From the NCBI RefSeq assembly GCF_016907675.1, contig NZ_JAFBCJ010000001.1, positions 1,550,001-1,614,000 of the forward strand: a stretch of DNA of 64,000 nucleotides, read 5' to 3'. The stretch comes from Geodermatophilus bullaregiensis (GTDB lineage Bacteria; Actinomycetota; Actinomycetes; Mycobacteriales; Geodermatophilaceae). Below are positions 46,638 through 55,421 of the stretch, one piece after another. Numbering within the stretch: the first letter of the stretch is position 1; each line of letters starts with the position of its first letter. Position numbers and translations under genes: made by a program. A model generated the notes under the pieces. The model ran no database searches. It had not been told where the DNA came from and saw nothing but the letters and a program-made list of their open reading frames with translations.

Positions 46638-48060
46638 GCGACGCCGAGGACAGCGTCACCGCGACCGGTGCGGCGCCGCAGCAGCCGGCTGCCGGGGGCG
46701 ACTCCTCGGCCGAGTAGCCGTGCTCCGTGCCGGTCGCGAAGCCCACTCCCCCGGTGCCGCAGCTGGCCGCTTCGGCCGCCTCGCGGTCGCCGAGGTCGGT
46801 GGAGCACACCCCGGTCCCGGGCAGGGCGAGCTGGACACGGGTGGCGGCCTCGGTGTCGCCGGCCAGTGCGGCCGCGATGGAGCGGACCTGCTCGTAGCCG
46901 GTGGCGAGCAGGAACGTCGGCGCCCGGCCGTAGGACTTCGTGCCCACGACGTAGAAGCCCTCGTCGGGGTGTGCCAGCAGCGCCTCGCCGTGCGGCGGGA
47001 CGGTGCCGCAGGAGTGGGAGTTCGGGTCGATCAGCGGCGCCAGCGCCGCGGGCGCCTCGACGCCGGGGTCGAGGTCCAGGCGGACCTCGCGCAGCATCTC
47101 GAGGTCGGGCCGGAAGCCCGTGGACCGCACCACGGTGTCGACCCGGAGGCAGACCGCGGCGCCGTCACGGCCGGCGCCGGCGACGGTCACCCGGCCGCTC
47201 CCGTCGAGTGGCGGGGTCAGCGACGTCAGCGTGAACTCGCGGACGAGCGTCACCGCGCCCCCGGCGACCGCGGCCTCCAGCGACGAACCCAGCAGGCCAC
47301 GGGCGGGCAGTCCGTCGGCGTCTCCCCCGCCGTAGAGGCGGGCGGGCGAGCGGCCGCGGATGGCCCAGGTGATCTCGGTGCCCGGCTCCCCCTCCCGCAG
47401 CCGCACCAGCGCCAGCAGCGTGGTGGCCGCCGAGTGACCCATGCCGACCACGAGGCTGTGCCGTCCCGCGAAGCGCTTCCGGTCGGCGCCCAGGACGTCG
47501 GGGAGCGGGCCGGCCAGCCACGGGCCGACCCGGTCCTCGCCGATCGCCGGCAGGCCCGCAGCACCGAGGGGGTTGGACCTCCCCCACGTCCCGGACGCGT
47601 CGAGGACGGCGCGGGCGACGACGTCGGCGACCTCGCCGTCGCGCACCGTGCGCACGACGTAGGGCCGGCCCTGGCGGCCGACGGTGCGGGTCTTGTCGAC
47701 GCCCTGCCGGCCGACCGCGAGCACCCGGGTGCCGGTCCGGACGCGCCCGGCCAGCTCGGGCGTGGCCGCCAGCGGAACCAGGTAGGACTCCACCAGCTCG
47801 GCACCGGTGGGCAGCTCGTCAGCAGCGGGCGACTCCCAGCCCTGCGCCTCCAGCAGACGCAGCGCTGCGGCGTCGACGTCGTACTCCCACGGCGAGAACA
47901 GACGCACGTGGCCCCAGTCCCGGACGGCAGCGCCGACCCGGTCGCCGGCCTCCAGCACGAGGGGATCCAGCCCGCGCTCGAGCAGGTGCGCGGCCGCCGC
48001 CAGCCCCACCGGGCCGGCTCCGATCACCACGACCGGCAGCTCGACGTCCGCCACGTCCAT
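46627..48060 (-). CDS. FAD-dependent oxidoreductase, ArsO-like
   Basis: 477 residues. FAD site VVVIGAGPVGLAAAAHLLERGL near residue 9-30, LEAGDRVGAAVRDWGHVRLFSPW, second dinucleotide site SLVVGMGHSAATTLLAL, and VVRSTGFRPDLEML and FYVVGTKSYGRAPTFLLATGYEQVRSIAAAL late. The C-terminal about 70 residues are Cys-rich (GVCSTDLGD, ASCGTGG, AGCCGAAP), which could bind thiophilic metalloid. Such proteins are found in actinobacterial ars clusters. ATG at 48060 has GGAGGGGACC upstream. It is divergent from arsR2 across a palindromic operator. Confidence 0.78.
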   Translation of the reverse strand: MDVADVELPVVVIGAGPVGLAAAAHLLERGLDPLVLEAGDRVGAAVRDWGHVRLFSPWEYDVDAAALRLLEAQGWESPAADELPTGAELVESYLVPLAATPELAGRVRTGTRVLAVGRQGVDKTRTVGRQGRPYVVRTVRDGEVADVVARAVLDASGTWGRSNPLGAAGLPAIGEDRVGPWLAGPLPDVLGADRKRFAGRHSLVVGMGHSAATTLLALVRLREGEPGTEITWAIRGRSPARLYGGGDADGLPARGLLGSSLEAAVAGGAVTLVREFTLTSLTPPLDGSGRVTVAGAGRDGAAVCLRVDTVVRSTGFRPDLEMLREVRLDLDPGVEAPAALAPLIDPNSHSCGTVPPHGEALLAHPDEGFYVVGTKSYGRAPTFLLATGYEQVRSIAAALAGDTEAATRVQLALPGTGVCSTDLGDREAAEAASCGTGGVGFATGTEHGYSAEESPPAAGCCGAAPVAVTLSSASHGG

Positions 48061-48110
48061 CCCCGGTCCCCTCCTCGACACTTCGACGGTCGTCTATGGC
48101 GAGTCACGAT

Positions 48111-48126
48111 AACAGCGGACGCTGTT
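48111..48126. promoter_or_regulatory. ArsR-type operator between flavoprotein gene and arsR2
   Basis: AACAGCG-GA-CGCTGTT is a perfect 7-bp inverted repeat touching the -35 of the arsR2 promoter and lying 51 bp before the divergent flavoprotein start, suited to control both directions. Confidence 0.6.
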
Positions 48127-48152
48127 GACGACAACCGCGACGTGTCATACTC
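48125..48152 (+). promoter_or_regulatory. arsR2 promoter, probably leaderless
   Basis: -35 TTGACG (48125-48130) and -10 CATACT (48147-48152) are 16 bp apart; the ATG at 48158 is only 5 nt after the -10, implying a leaderless mRNA. Confidence 0.55.
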
Positions 48153-48157
48153 GGGCC

Positions 48158-48610
48158 ATGCGCCAGGAGCTCGACGTCCGCCTCCTCGACCCGGAGGAGT
48201 TCACCTCGGCTGCCGATCGGGCCCGCCTGCTCGCGCCCCAGCTCAAGGCCCTCTCCGACCCCAACCGGCTGCACCTGCTGCTGCTGCTGGCCGAGGGCCC
48301 GCGCTCGGTCCGCGAGCTCACCGACCTCAGCGGGATGAGCCAGACCCTGGTCAGCCACCACCTGACCCCGCTCCGCGAACAGGGCCTGGTCACCATCACC
48401 CCCAAGGGCCGCAGCAACGTCTACTCCCTGTGCTGCGAGGCACTCGCCGGCCCGGTCAAGCTGCTGGCGACCCTCGCCGCGCTCACCCCGGCGGGCGCCG
48501 ACGCCTGCTGCTCGAGACAGTCCCCCGCGGAGCCGGCGACTGCCGTGGGGGTGCGGCCGGACACCGTCCCCTCCGGGAGCGGCCGGGAGCCCCTAGGTTC
48601 GGCCGGGTGA
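48158..48610 (+). CDS. ArsR-family repressor (second copy)
   Basis: 150 residues: LKALSDPNRLHLLLLLAEGPRSVRELTDLSGMSQTLVSHHLTPLREQGLVTITPKGRSNVYSLCCEAL is a complete winged-helix domain. A CC pair in SLCCEAL and another in GADACCSRQ may bind metalloid; it lacks the classical CVC of the first ArsR. The C-terminal tail is low-complexity. The gene is intact, divergent from the flavoprotein gene, and overlaps the VOC gene (GTGA). Confidence 0.85.
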   Translation: MRQELDVRLLDPEEFTSAADRARLLAPQLKALSDPNRLHLLLLLAEGPRSVRELTDLSGMSQTLVSHHLTPLREQGLVTITPKGRSNVYSLCCEALAGPVKLLATLAALTPAGADACCSRQSPAEPATAVGVRPDTVPSGSGREPLGSAG

Positions 48611-48999
48611 CTCCGCAGTTGTTCGCCTACCTCAGCTACCGCGACGCCCCGGCCGCCCTCGACTGGCTGGCCGCGCTCGGCTTCTCGGAGGTGCGGCGTC
48701 AGCAGGGGCCCGACGGGCAGGTGACGCACGCCGAGGTCCGCTGGGGGGACGTCGCCGTGATGGTGAGCAGTGACGACGCCGACCACCCGGTGCCGCCGCT
48801 GATCGGGCGGTCCACCGGACGCGGCCTCTACCTGCGTGTCGAGGACGTCGACGGGGTGTTCGACCGGGCCGTCGCCGCCGGCGCCCAGCCGGTGATCGCG
48901 CCGGAGAACACCCCCTTCCACACCCGGCGCGCCCGGGTCCTGGACCCCGGCGGTCAGGAGTGGAGCTTCGGGACCTACGAGCCCGGCGTCTCCTGGTAG
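48607..48999 (+). CDS. VOC-superfamily (glyoxalase/bleomycin-resistance-like) protein
   Basis: 130 residues: FAYLSYRDAPAALDWLAALGFSEVRRQQGPDG at the N-terminus and ENTPFHTRRARVLDPGGQEWSFGTYEP at the C-terminus are the paired VOC modules. It belongs to the PhnB/YCII-like uncharacterised group. Coupling to arsR2 hints at a metalloid or thiol-conjugate substrate, unproven. Confidence 0.8.
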   Translation: MTPQLFAYLSYRDAPAALDWLAALGFSEVRRQQGPDGQVTHAEVRWGDVAVMVSSDDADHPVPPLIGRSTGRGLYLRVEDVDGVFDRAVAAGAQPVIAPENTPFHTRRARVLDPGGQEWSFGTYEPGVSW

Positions 49000-49038
49000 C
49001 CGGTGGAGGCGCCAGGCTCGACGGCGACGTCACCTCCG

Positions 49039-50520
49039 TCAGTGCCGCCGCGGGTGGCGGGGGTGGAATGAGGCCGTCGGCAGGTCCGCCGGAGCCAGGC
49101 CGGGCCGCGCTCCGACGTCGTCGGGACCGGCGTCGCCGCCCACACCGAGCAGGGCCCGGGTGACCTGCTGGGTGCTGTCCAGCAGGTCGTCGAGGGCACG
49201 GGTGAGGTGCTCGGCCGTGACCGCGCCGACCGGGTCCTGCTCGTGCAGGGCCTCCAGGACGGCCCGCCGCAGCAGCTCCTTGAGGAACGAGGCGGTCACG
49301 CCCTCGGTGCGGTCGACGGCCGCCGTCACGTCGTCCTCCGAGAGCCGCAGCGGCACGTCCCTCCCGTAGAGCTCCAGCAGCTCCCGGCGGGCCGCGGCGT
49401 CGGGGAGGGCGACGTCGACGGCGACGTCGATGCGGCCCGGCCGGTCGGCCAGCGCCGGCTCCAGCAGGTCGGCGCGGTTGGTGGTGAGGACGAACAGCAG
49501 GTCCGCGTCCGGGGCGGCGCCGTCCATGGCGTCGAGCAGGTCGAACAGCACGGGACTGCCGCCGGGGCCGAAGGACCGGTCCATGGCGACCAGGTCGACG
49601 TCCTCCAGGACCACCACGGCCGGCTGCAGGTCGCGGGCCAGCTCGGTGACCGAGCCGACGGCGCCGAGCGAACGCCCGGTGATCAGCAGCCGGGTGTACT
49701 CGCCCATCCGGCCGAGCAGGTAGCGCGTGGTGTGCGTCTTGCCGGTGCCGGGCGGCCCGTAGAGCAGCAGCCCGCGCTTGAGGTGCTGGCCGGCGGCCCG
49801 GAGCCCCGCGCGGTGCTCGGCCACCCCCAGGGCGTGCCGCTCGATGCGGTCGAGCACCGCGGCGGGGAGGACGACGTCGTCGCGGCCCAGGTCCGGCGGG
49901 TCGAGGAAGACCAGCTCGACCTGGCCCAGTGGCGTGAGGGCGACCTCGACGAGACGGCCGCGGTAGACGTTCAGCTCGCGGCGCAGGCGGTCGAGCTCGG
50001 CCAGGACGCCCTGCGCCTGCTGCACCGGCAGACCGGCCACCTCCACGCTGAGGGTCGGCCGGTGCTCGCTCGCGCCCTGCACGAGCAGCACGTAGCTCCC
50101 GGCGTCGTCGGTGACCAGGAGCAGCGCCAGCCGCAGGCAGGCCAGCGTGGACCCGGGACCGTTCGGCAGGTCGACCACGGAGGGAGCGCTCAGCCGTACG
50201 GGGGGCAGCGCCTCACCGGTCATCAGCTGCTGGAGGTCGATCCCGACGAAGTGGGGCGGCAGCACGACGCCGCGGACCTCCACCCGGCGCCCGTCCGCCG
50301 CGGCCCACGCGTCGAGGGCGGTCTGCAGGTTGACGTGCTCGAGGGGTGGGAGCTCGCGGGCGACCACCGACTGCTCCCGGCCGGCCGAGCCGAGCGCCTC
50401 CTGCACGAGGGCGACGACCTCGTTGCGCGCGCCCTCGGTCGGGACGTGCAGCCAGTCCAGCAGCGACCGCAGCCCGGCAGCGAACTCCCCGGCCTCGGTC
50501 CCCGACGCCTCCGCCGCCAC
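49039..50520 (-). CDS. AAA+ ATPase of unknown function
   Basis: 493 residues. The N-terminal half (about 1-235) is a non-AAA domain with LDWLHVPTEGARNEVVALVQEALG and a central beta-rich part (VVLPPHFVGIDLQQLMTGEAL). The AAA+ core follows: Walker A LLLYGPPGTGKTHTTRYLLGR, Walker B AVVVLEDVDLVAMD, sensor 1 FVLTTNRADLLEPALADRPGRID with Arg finger, and a C-terminal lid. The closest style is FtsH/proteasome-type ATPases, but there is no protease or coiled-coil partner domain. GTG start at 50520 gives a plausible N-terminus. Stand-alone gene; targets unknown. Confidence 0.72.
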   Translation of the reverse strand: MAAEASGTEAGEFAAGLRSLLDWLHVPTEGARNEVVALVQEALGSAGREQSVVARELPPLEHVNLQTALDAWAAADGRRVEVRGVVLPPHFVGIDLQQLMTGEALPPVRLSAPSVVDLPNGPGSTLACLRLALLLVTDDAGSYVLLVQGASEHRPTLSVEVAGLPVQQAQGVLAELDRLRRELNVYRGRLVEVALTPLGQVELVFLDPPDLGRDDVVLPAAVLDRIERHALGVAEHRAGLRAAGQHLKRGLLLYGPPGTGKTHTTRYLLGRMGEYTRLLITGRSLGAVGSVTELARDLQPAVVVLEDVDLVAMDRSFGPGGSPVLFDLLDAMDGAAPDADLLFVLTTNRADLLEPALADRPGRIDVAVDVALPDAAARRELLELYGRDVPLRLSEDDVTAAVDRTEGVTASFLKELLRRAVLEALHEQDPVGAVTAEHLTRALDDLLDSTQQVTRALLGVGGDAGPDDVGARPGLAPADLPTASFHPRHPRRH

Positions 50521-50636
50521 GACGCCACCCGCTCCCCGTCGACCCGCACGTAGCGGCGCAGCGTAGCGATCAGCACCCTGCCGCACCGGCGACCGGCGCG
50601 AGCCGGCCGACCCTCCCGTCGCTGTGGGCGACACCA

Positions 50637-50674
50637 CCGACCGGATCGGTCGGCTGCCCGACCGATCCGGTCGG
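50637..50674. promoter_or_regulatory. double TetR-type operator upstream of tetR-mmpL
   Basis: Two 17-bp palindromes, each CCGACCG-NNN-CGGTCGG (50637-50653 and 50658-50674), are exact inverted copies of each other, separated by CTGC. The centres are 21 bp apart, two helical turns. They end 12-21 bp before the candidate TetR starts, so they overlap its promoter. Confidence 0.75.
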
Positions 50675-50694
50675 CCGCCCGTACCGTGGTCGCC

Positions 50695-51291
50695 GTGGCA
50701 CGACCGTTCCGGCAGCAGGTGGACGAGGGCATCCTCGACCGCGCCGCCGCCCTCTTCGCCCGTCGCGGCTTCGCCAAGACCTCCGTGCAGGACGTCGCGG
50801 CCGCCGTCGGCCTGTCCAAGGCCGGGCTGCTGCACCACTTCCCCAGCAAGGACGCGCTGCACGAGGCCGTCCTCGCGCAGGCCGACACCATCGGCAAGCA
50901 GGTCCTCGACCACGTCCGCGACCTGCCGCCCGGCGCGGACCGCGACCGCCGGGCCGTCGAGATCCTGGTCGACGTCGCCCTCGCCCACCCCGGCCTAGTC
51001 GCCCTCATGCTCGCGCCCGCCACCCAGCTCGGCAGCGAGGACGCCGACCCGGGGACGGCGACGACCGAGCTGGTGCTGCAGGCCTTCGCCGTCGACCGGG
51101 AGTCGACCGAGCCGCAGCGGCTGGTCCGCGTCGTCGGGGCACTGGCCGGGCTCGCCGTCCTGACCCTGGCCGCCCACGCCGAGGACCGGACCACCGCGTG
51201 GCGGCCGCACATCGTCGACACCTGCACCGACGCGCTGGGCCACCGCAGGCCCAGCGCCGCCCTGTCCGACCCCCACCAGGCGGAGGCCTGA
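50695..51291 (+). CDS. TetR-family repressor
   Basis: About 198 residues: ILDRAAALFARRGFAKTSVQDVAAAVGLSKAGLLHHFPSKDALHEAVL is a textbook TetR helix-turn-helix, followed by an all-alpha ligand domain. GTG at 50695 is preferred; an in-frame GTG lies at 50686. It probably binds the double palindrome just upstream and controls itself and the MMPL gene that starts 5 bp after its stop. Confidence 0.88.
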   Translation: MARPFRQQVDEGILDRAAALFARRGFAKTSVQDVAAAVGLSKAGLLHHFPSKDALHEAVLAQADTIGKQVLDHVRDLPPGADRDRRAVEILVDVALAHPGLVALMLAPATQLGSEDADPGTATTELVLQAFAVDRESTEPQRLVRVVGALAGLAVLTLAAHAEDRTTAWRPHIVDTCTDALGHRRPSAALSDPHQAEA

Positions 51292-51296
51292 TCAGC

Positions 51297-53492
51297 ATGG
51301 CTGTGTTGTTGTCCCGGCTCGGCGCCTTCTCGCACCGGCACCGGCTGTCCGTCGTCCTCGTCTGGCTGGTCGTCCTCGTCGGCGGCGGCGCCGGCGCGGT
51401 CACCCTGGCCGGCGAGACCACGAACTCGTTCTCCATCCCCGGGCAGGAGTCGACGACCGCCCTGGAGCGGATCGGCGAGGAGTTCGGTGTCGGCGGCGGC
51501 GCCTCCGCCCGGGTGGTCCTGGTCGCCCCGGACGGGCAGACGCTGACCACGCCGGAGAACGCTGCCGCGGTCACCGGGGTGGTCGGCGAGCTCACGCAGC
51601 TGCCGGGCGTCGCGACGGCGACCGACCCGCTGGACCCGGCCGCGCCCGCGGTCAACGCCGACCGGACCACCGGCTACAGCACCGTCACCTACGACGCCGC
51701 ACCGGGCGAGGTGACGCCCGAGCAGCAGGACGCGCTGCTGGCCGCGGTCGACGACGCCCGCGACACCGGCCTGACCGTCGAGGTCGGCGGCGAGGCCGTG
51801 CAGGAACCGCCGCACGTCGGGGGCCCGGCCGAGGCGATCGGCGTCGTCGTCGCCCTGGTGGTCCTCGCCGTCACCTACGGCACGCTGGCGATGGCCGGCC
51901 TGAACCTGCTGACCGCGCTGGTCGGCGTGGGCATCGGCGTCCTCGGCATCACCGTCGCCACCGGCTTCACCGACCTGTCCTCGACCACCCCGACGCTGGC
52001 CGCGATGCTCGGCCTCGCCGTCGGCATCGACTACGCGCTGTTCCTCGTCACCCGGTTCCGCCAGGAGCTGCGCCGGGGCGCCGACGTCGGCACCGCCGTC
52101 GCCGTCGCCACGGGCACCGCCGGGTCGGCCGTGGTCACCGCCGGCCTCACCGTGGTCATCGCGCTCGTCGGCCTGTCGGTCGTCGGCATCCCGTTCCTGA
52201 CCCAGATGGGCGTGGCCGCGGCCGCGACGATCGTCGTCGCCGTGCTCATCGCCCTCACCCTGGTGCCGGCCGTGCTCGGCTTCCTCGGCGTCCGGGCACT
52301 GCCCCGCAGGCAGCGGCCCGCCGGGGCCCACCACGGAGGGCGGCACGGTGCGCACGAGGCCGCCCGGCCGGGCTTCCTGGCCGGCTGGGTCGACACGGTC
52401 ACCCGCCACCGGGTCGTGACGCTGCTCCTCGCGGTGGTGGCGCTGGGCGCGATCGCCGTCCCCTTCTCCTCCATGCAGACGACGCTGGTGCAGACCCCGC
52501 CCACCGACAGCACCCAGGCCCGCGCCCAAGAGCTGCTCGCCGACGGCTTCGGCGAGGGCGTCAACGGCCCGATCACCGTCCTGTTCGAGGGCGACGGCGC
52601 GGCCCAGGCGGCAGCGGGGGTCAGCGGCGCGGTCGCCGGCCTGGACGACGTCGCCCTCGTCACCCCGCCGGTGCCGAACCCCGACGGCACCGCGGCCCTG
52701 CTGACGGTCGTCCCGCAGTCCGGCCCCACGGACCCGGCCACCGAGCAGCTCGTCACCGACCTGCGCGACCTGCTCGCCGGCACCGACGGGGTGCAGGCCT
52801 CGGTCACCGGCCAGACCGCGGTCAGCGTCGACGTCGCGCGCAGCCTGGACGAGGCGCTGCCGGTCTACCTGGCCCTCGTCGTGGGGCTGGCGCTGGTGCT
52901 GCTGGTCCTGGTCTTCCGCTCGCTGCTGGTGCCGCTGGTCGGCGTCCTGGGCTTCGTGCTCACCATCGGCGCCTCGCTCGGCGCCACGGTCGCGGTGTTC
53001 CAGTGGGGCTGGCTGGCCGACGTGGTCAACCTCGACGCCACCGGGCCGCTGATCAGCCTCACGCCGATCCTGGTGATCGGCATCCTGTTCGGCCTGGCGA
53101 TGGACTACCAGATCTTCCTGGTGTCGCGGATGCACGAGGCCCACGCGCACGGCGCGGCGCCGCCGGAGGCGATCCGCACCGGGTTCCGCCAGGCCGCCCC
53201 GGTCGTCGTCGCGGCCGCGCTGATCATGTTCAGCGTGTTCGCCGGGTTCGTGCCCGCCGGTGAGGCGACCATCAAGTCGATCGCCTTCGCGCTGGCCGCC
53301 GGCATCCTCTTCGACGCCTTCGTCGTCCGGATGGTGCTGGTCCCGGCGGCGCTGGCGCTGCTCGGCGACAAGGCGTGGTGGCTGCCCCGCTGGCTGCGCT
53401 GGCTGCCCGTCCTCGACGTCGAGGGTGCCGCTCTCGAGCGGCCCGACGCGCACGAGGACCGCACCGACCTGGTCGGCGCCGGCCGGCGCTGA
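51297..53492 (+). CDS. MMPL-family RND transporter
   Basis: 731 residues, two repeats of one helix, a large external loop and five further helices. MLGLAVGIDYALFLVTRFRQELRRG and LFGLAMDYQIFLVSRMHEAHAHG carry the proton-relay Asp of helices 4 and 10. It exports lipids or drugs using proton-motive force. GGAGG is 10 nt before the ATG. It forms an operon with TetR and is ended by a 12-bp stem terminator. Confidence 0.9.
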   Translation: MAVLLSRLGAFSHRHRLSVVLVWLVVLVGGGAGAVTLAGETTNSFSIPGQESTTALERIGEEFGVGGGASARVVLVAPDGQTLTTPENAAAVTGVVGELTQLPGVATATDPLDPAAPAVNADRTTGYSTVTYDAAPGEVTPEQQDALLAAVDDARDTGLTVEVGGEAVQEPPHVGGPAEAIGVVVALVVLAVTYGTLAMAGLNLLTALVGVGIGVLGITVATGFTDLSSTTPTLAAMLGLAVGIDYALFLVTRFRQELRRGADVGTAVAVATGTAGSAVVTAGLTVVIALVGLSVVGIPFLTQMGVAAAATIVVAVLIALTLVPAVLGFLGVRALPRRQRPAGAHHGGRHGAHEAARPGFLAGWVDTVTRHRVVTLLLAVVALGAIAVPFSSMQTTLVQTPPTDSTQARAQELLADGFGEGVNGPITVLFEGDGAAQAAAGVSGAVAGLDDVALVTPPVPNPDGTAALLTVVPQSGPTDPATEQLVTDLRDLLAGTDGVQASVTGQTAVSVDVARSLDEALPVYLALVVGLALVLLVLVFRSLLVPLVGVLGFVLTIGASLGATVAVFQWGWLADVVNLDATGPLISLTPILVIGILFGLAMDYQIFLVSRMHEAHAHGAAPPEAIRTGFRQAAPVVVAAALIMFSVFAGFVPAGEATIKSIAFALAAGILFDAFVVRMVLVPAALALLGDKAWWLPRWLRWLPVLDVEGAALERPDAHEDRTDLVGAGRR

Positions 53493-53501
53493 GGGCTCCT
53501 C

Positions 53502-53542
53502 CGCCCCGGTCCCGGCCCGCACGCGGCGTGGGGACCGGGGCG
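53502..53542 (+). terminator. hairpin terminator after the MMPL gene
   Basis: Perfect 12-bp arms (CGCCCCGGTCCC, 53502-53513; GGGACCGGGGCG, 53531-53542) with a 17-nt loop, nine bases after the stop. Confidence 0.65.
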
Positions 53543-53582
53543 TCCGGGTCCGCCGCCCGGGGACCCGGCTAACGTCCGCGGC

Positions 53583-54476
53583 ATGGAGCACACCGGGGTG
53601 CGGACCGCCCGCGTCGGGGACGTCGAGATCGCCTACGAGACCTTCGGCTCAGCGGAGGACCCGCCGCTCCTGCTGGTCATGGGCCTGGCCACCCAGATGA
53701 TCGGCTGGCCCGAGGAGCTCTGCCGGATGCTGGCCGACCGCGGCCTGTACGTCATCCGGTTCGACAACCGCGACATCGGCCTGTCCACGCACCTGCACTC
53801 GGCCGGCGTCCCCGACGTGCTCGCCGTCATGGGCGGTGACCGCTCGAGCGCCGCCTACGGCCTGGCCGACATGGCCGACGACGCCGCCGGCCTGCTCGAC
53901 GCCCTGGGCCTGGACGGTGCGCACGTGGTCGGCGCCTCCATGGGCGGGATGATCGCCCAGCTGCTGGCCATCCGGCACCCGCAGCGGGTCCGCAGCCTCA
54001 CCTCGATCATGTCGACGACCGGCGACCCGGCGGTCGGCGCCCCGGCACCGAGCGCGATGGGCGTCCTGCTCGCGCCGCCGGCCACGGACCGCGAGTCGGC
54101 CGTCCAGCGCGCCGTCGACGCCTTCCGGGTCGTCGGCTCCCCCGGGTTCGAGTTCGACGAGGCGGGCGTGCGCGAGCGGGCCGGGCTCGCCTTCGACCGC
54201 GCGCACGACCCGGCCGGGGTCTCCCGCCAGCTCGCCGCCGTCCTCACCACCCCCGACCGCACCGCCGACCTGGCCCGCGTCGAGGTCCCGACGCTGGTCG
54301 TGCACGGCGCGCAGGACCCCCTGGTCGACGTCAGCGGTGGCCGGGCGACGGCGGCGGCGGTGCCCGGCGCCGAGCTGCTCGTCGTCGAGGGGATGGGCCA
54401 CGACCTGCCGCGCGCCGTCCTGCCGCAGCTGGCCGAGCGGATCACCGCGCTCGTCGCACGGGCCGACGGCCGCTGA
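53583..54476 (+). CDS. alpha/beta hydrolase
   Basis: 297 residues. Nucleophile elbow VVGASMGGMIAQLLA with Ser119; acid Asp in VHGAQDPLVDV; His in EGMGHDLPR. FDNRDIGLSTHL is conserved in the RdmC/aclacinomycin methylesterase-like and related esterase groups. The substrate is unknown. It converges with the SDR gene across a bidirectional hairpin. Confidence 0.85.
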   Translation: MEHTGVRTARVGDVEIAYETFGSAEDPPLLLVMGLATQMIGWPEELCRMLADRGLYVIRFDNRDIGLSTHLHSAGVPDVLAVMGGDRSSAAYGLADMADDAAGLLDALGLDGAHVVGASMGGMIAQLLAIRHPQRVRSLTSIMSTTGDPAVGAPAPSAMGVLLAPPATDRESAVQRAVDAFRVVGSPGFEFDEAGVRERAGLAFDRAHDPAGVSRQLAAVLTTPDRTADLARVEVPTLVVHGAQDPLVDVSGGRATAAAVPGAELLVVEGMGHDLPRAVLPQLAERITALVARADGR

Positions 54477-54477
54477 G

Positions 54478-54516
54478 CCGGCCGGGGCCCCGCACGCGCG
54501 GAGCCCCGGACCGGCG
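54478..54516. terminator. bidirectional hairpin between hydrolase and SDR genes
   Basis: About 17 paired bases with one bulge and one mismatch surround the loop ACGC, filling the 41-bp gap between the convergent genes. Confidence 0.65.
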
Positions 54517-54517
54517 C

Positions 54518-55288
54518 TCAGCTGGTGAGCATGCCGCCCTCGACCGGGATCGTCGTCCCGGTGACGTAGCCGCCGGCCTCGCTGACGAGGAACACCAGCG
54601 CGGCGGCCAGCTCCATCGGGTCGCCGGCGCGGCCGACGAGCACCCGGCTCATCTGCTGGTCGAGGTAGCCCTCGGGGTACTGGTCGGTCATCTCCGAGGC
54701 GAAGAACCCCGGGGCCAGCGCGTTGACCCGGATGCCCTTGCGGCCGGTCCACTGCTGGGCGAGGTCGCGGGTCAGCCCGATCAGCCCGGCCTTGCTCGCC
54801 GCGTAGGCCGCCTGCGGCAGTCCGGCGGTGGTGAGCCCCAGGACGCTGGAGATGTTGACGATCGAGCTGCCCGGCTGCATCACCCGCCCGCAGGCCTGGG
54901 CCATCCAGTAGCAGCCGTTGAGGTTGACGTCGATGACCTGTCGGAACTCCTCGGGCCTCTCCCGGGTCGCCGGGGCGGCGGTGCCGATGCCGGCGTTGTT
55001 GACCAGCACGTCGACCCGCCCGAACTCGGCCATGGTCGCGTCCACCAGCGCCTGACAGTCCTCCACCACCGCGACGTCCGTGCGCACCGTGATCGCCCGC
55101 CGTCCGGCCGCCTCGACCGCCTCCCGGGTGGCCGCCATCCGGTCCTCGCGCCGGGCCCCGAGGGCGACGTCCGCCCCGGCCTGGGCCAGCGCCCGGGCGA
55201 ACACGACGCCCAGCCCCGAGGACGCTCCCGTCACGATCGCCACCCGGCCGTCCAGCCGGAACATGTCCAGGACAGTCCTGTCCGCCAC
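54518..55288 (-). CDS. short-chain dehydrogenase/reductase
   Basis: 256 residues, classical SDR: cofactor motif TGASSGLG at 20-27, NNAG (VDVLVNNAGIG), catalytic Ser in NISSV and YxxxK in AAYAASKAGL. An Arg in GARREDR after the second strand suggests NADP(H). It resembles gluconate 5-dehydrogenase or 3-oxoacyl reductases. GTG at 55288 has GGAGGGA 7 nt upstream and is chosen over ATG 55264. Divergent from the PHA genes, so it may be an acetoacetyl-CoA reductase for PHA, by context only. Confidence 0.82.
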   Translation of the reverse strand: MADRTVLDMFRLDGRVAIVTGASSGLGVVFARALAQAGADVALGARREDRMAATREAVEAAGRRAITVRTDVAVVEDCQALVDATMAEFGRVDVLVNNAGIGTAAPATRERPEEFRQVIDVNLNGCYWMAQACGRVMQPGSSIVNISSVLGLTTAGLPQAAYAASKAGLIGLTRDLAQQWTGRKGIRVNALAPGFFASEMTDQYPEGYLDQQMSRVLVGRAGDPMELAAALVFLVSEAGGYVTGTTIPVEGGMLTS

Positions 55289-55421
55289 GCTGCAGTCCCT
55301 CCGTCGTCCCCGTGCCGTTGTCGGTCCCCGGACCGTAACCGCGGTGTGGGGTGTATCACCGCCCGGGCGGGTAGGAGCCCGCGCAGACAGCCGGCCCACG
55401 ACACACGGAGGAGGTCCGACG

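Noticed and set aside
41768-48000. Second attachment site (direct repeat of the tRNA-Arg 3' end)
   Set aside because: I searched by eye for GGTTCGAATCC and found no second copy, so no element boundary is claimed.
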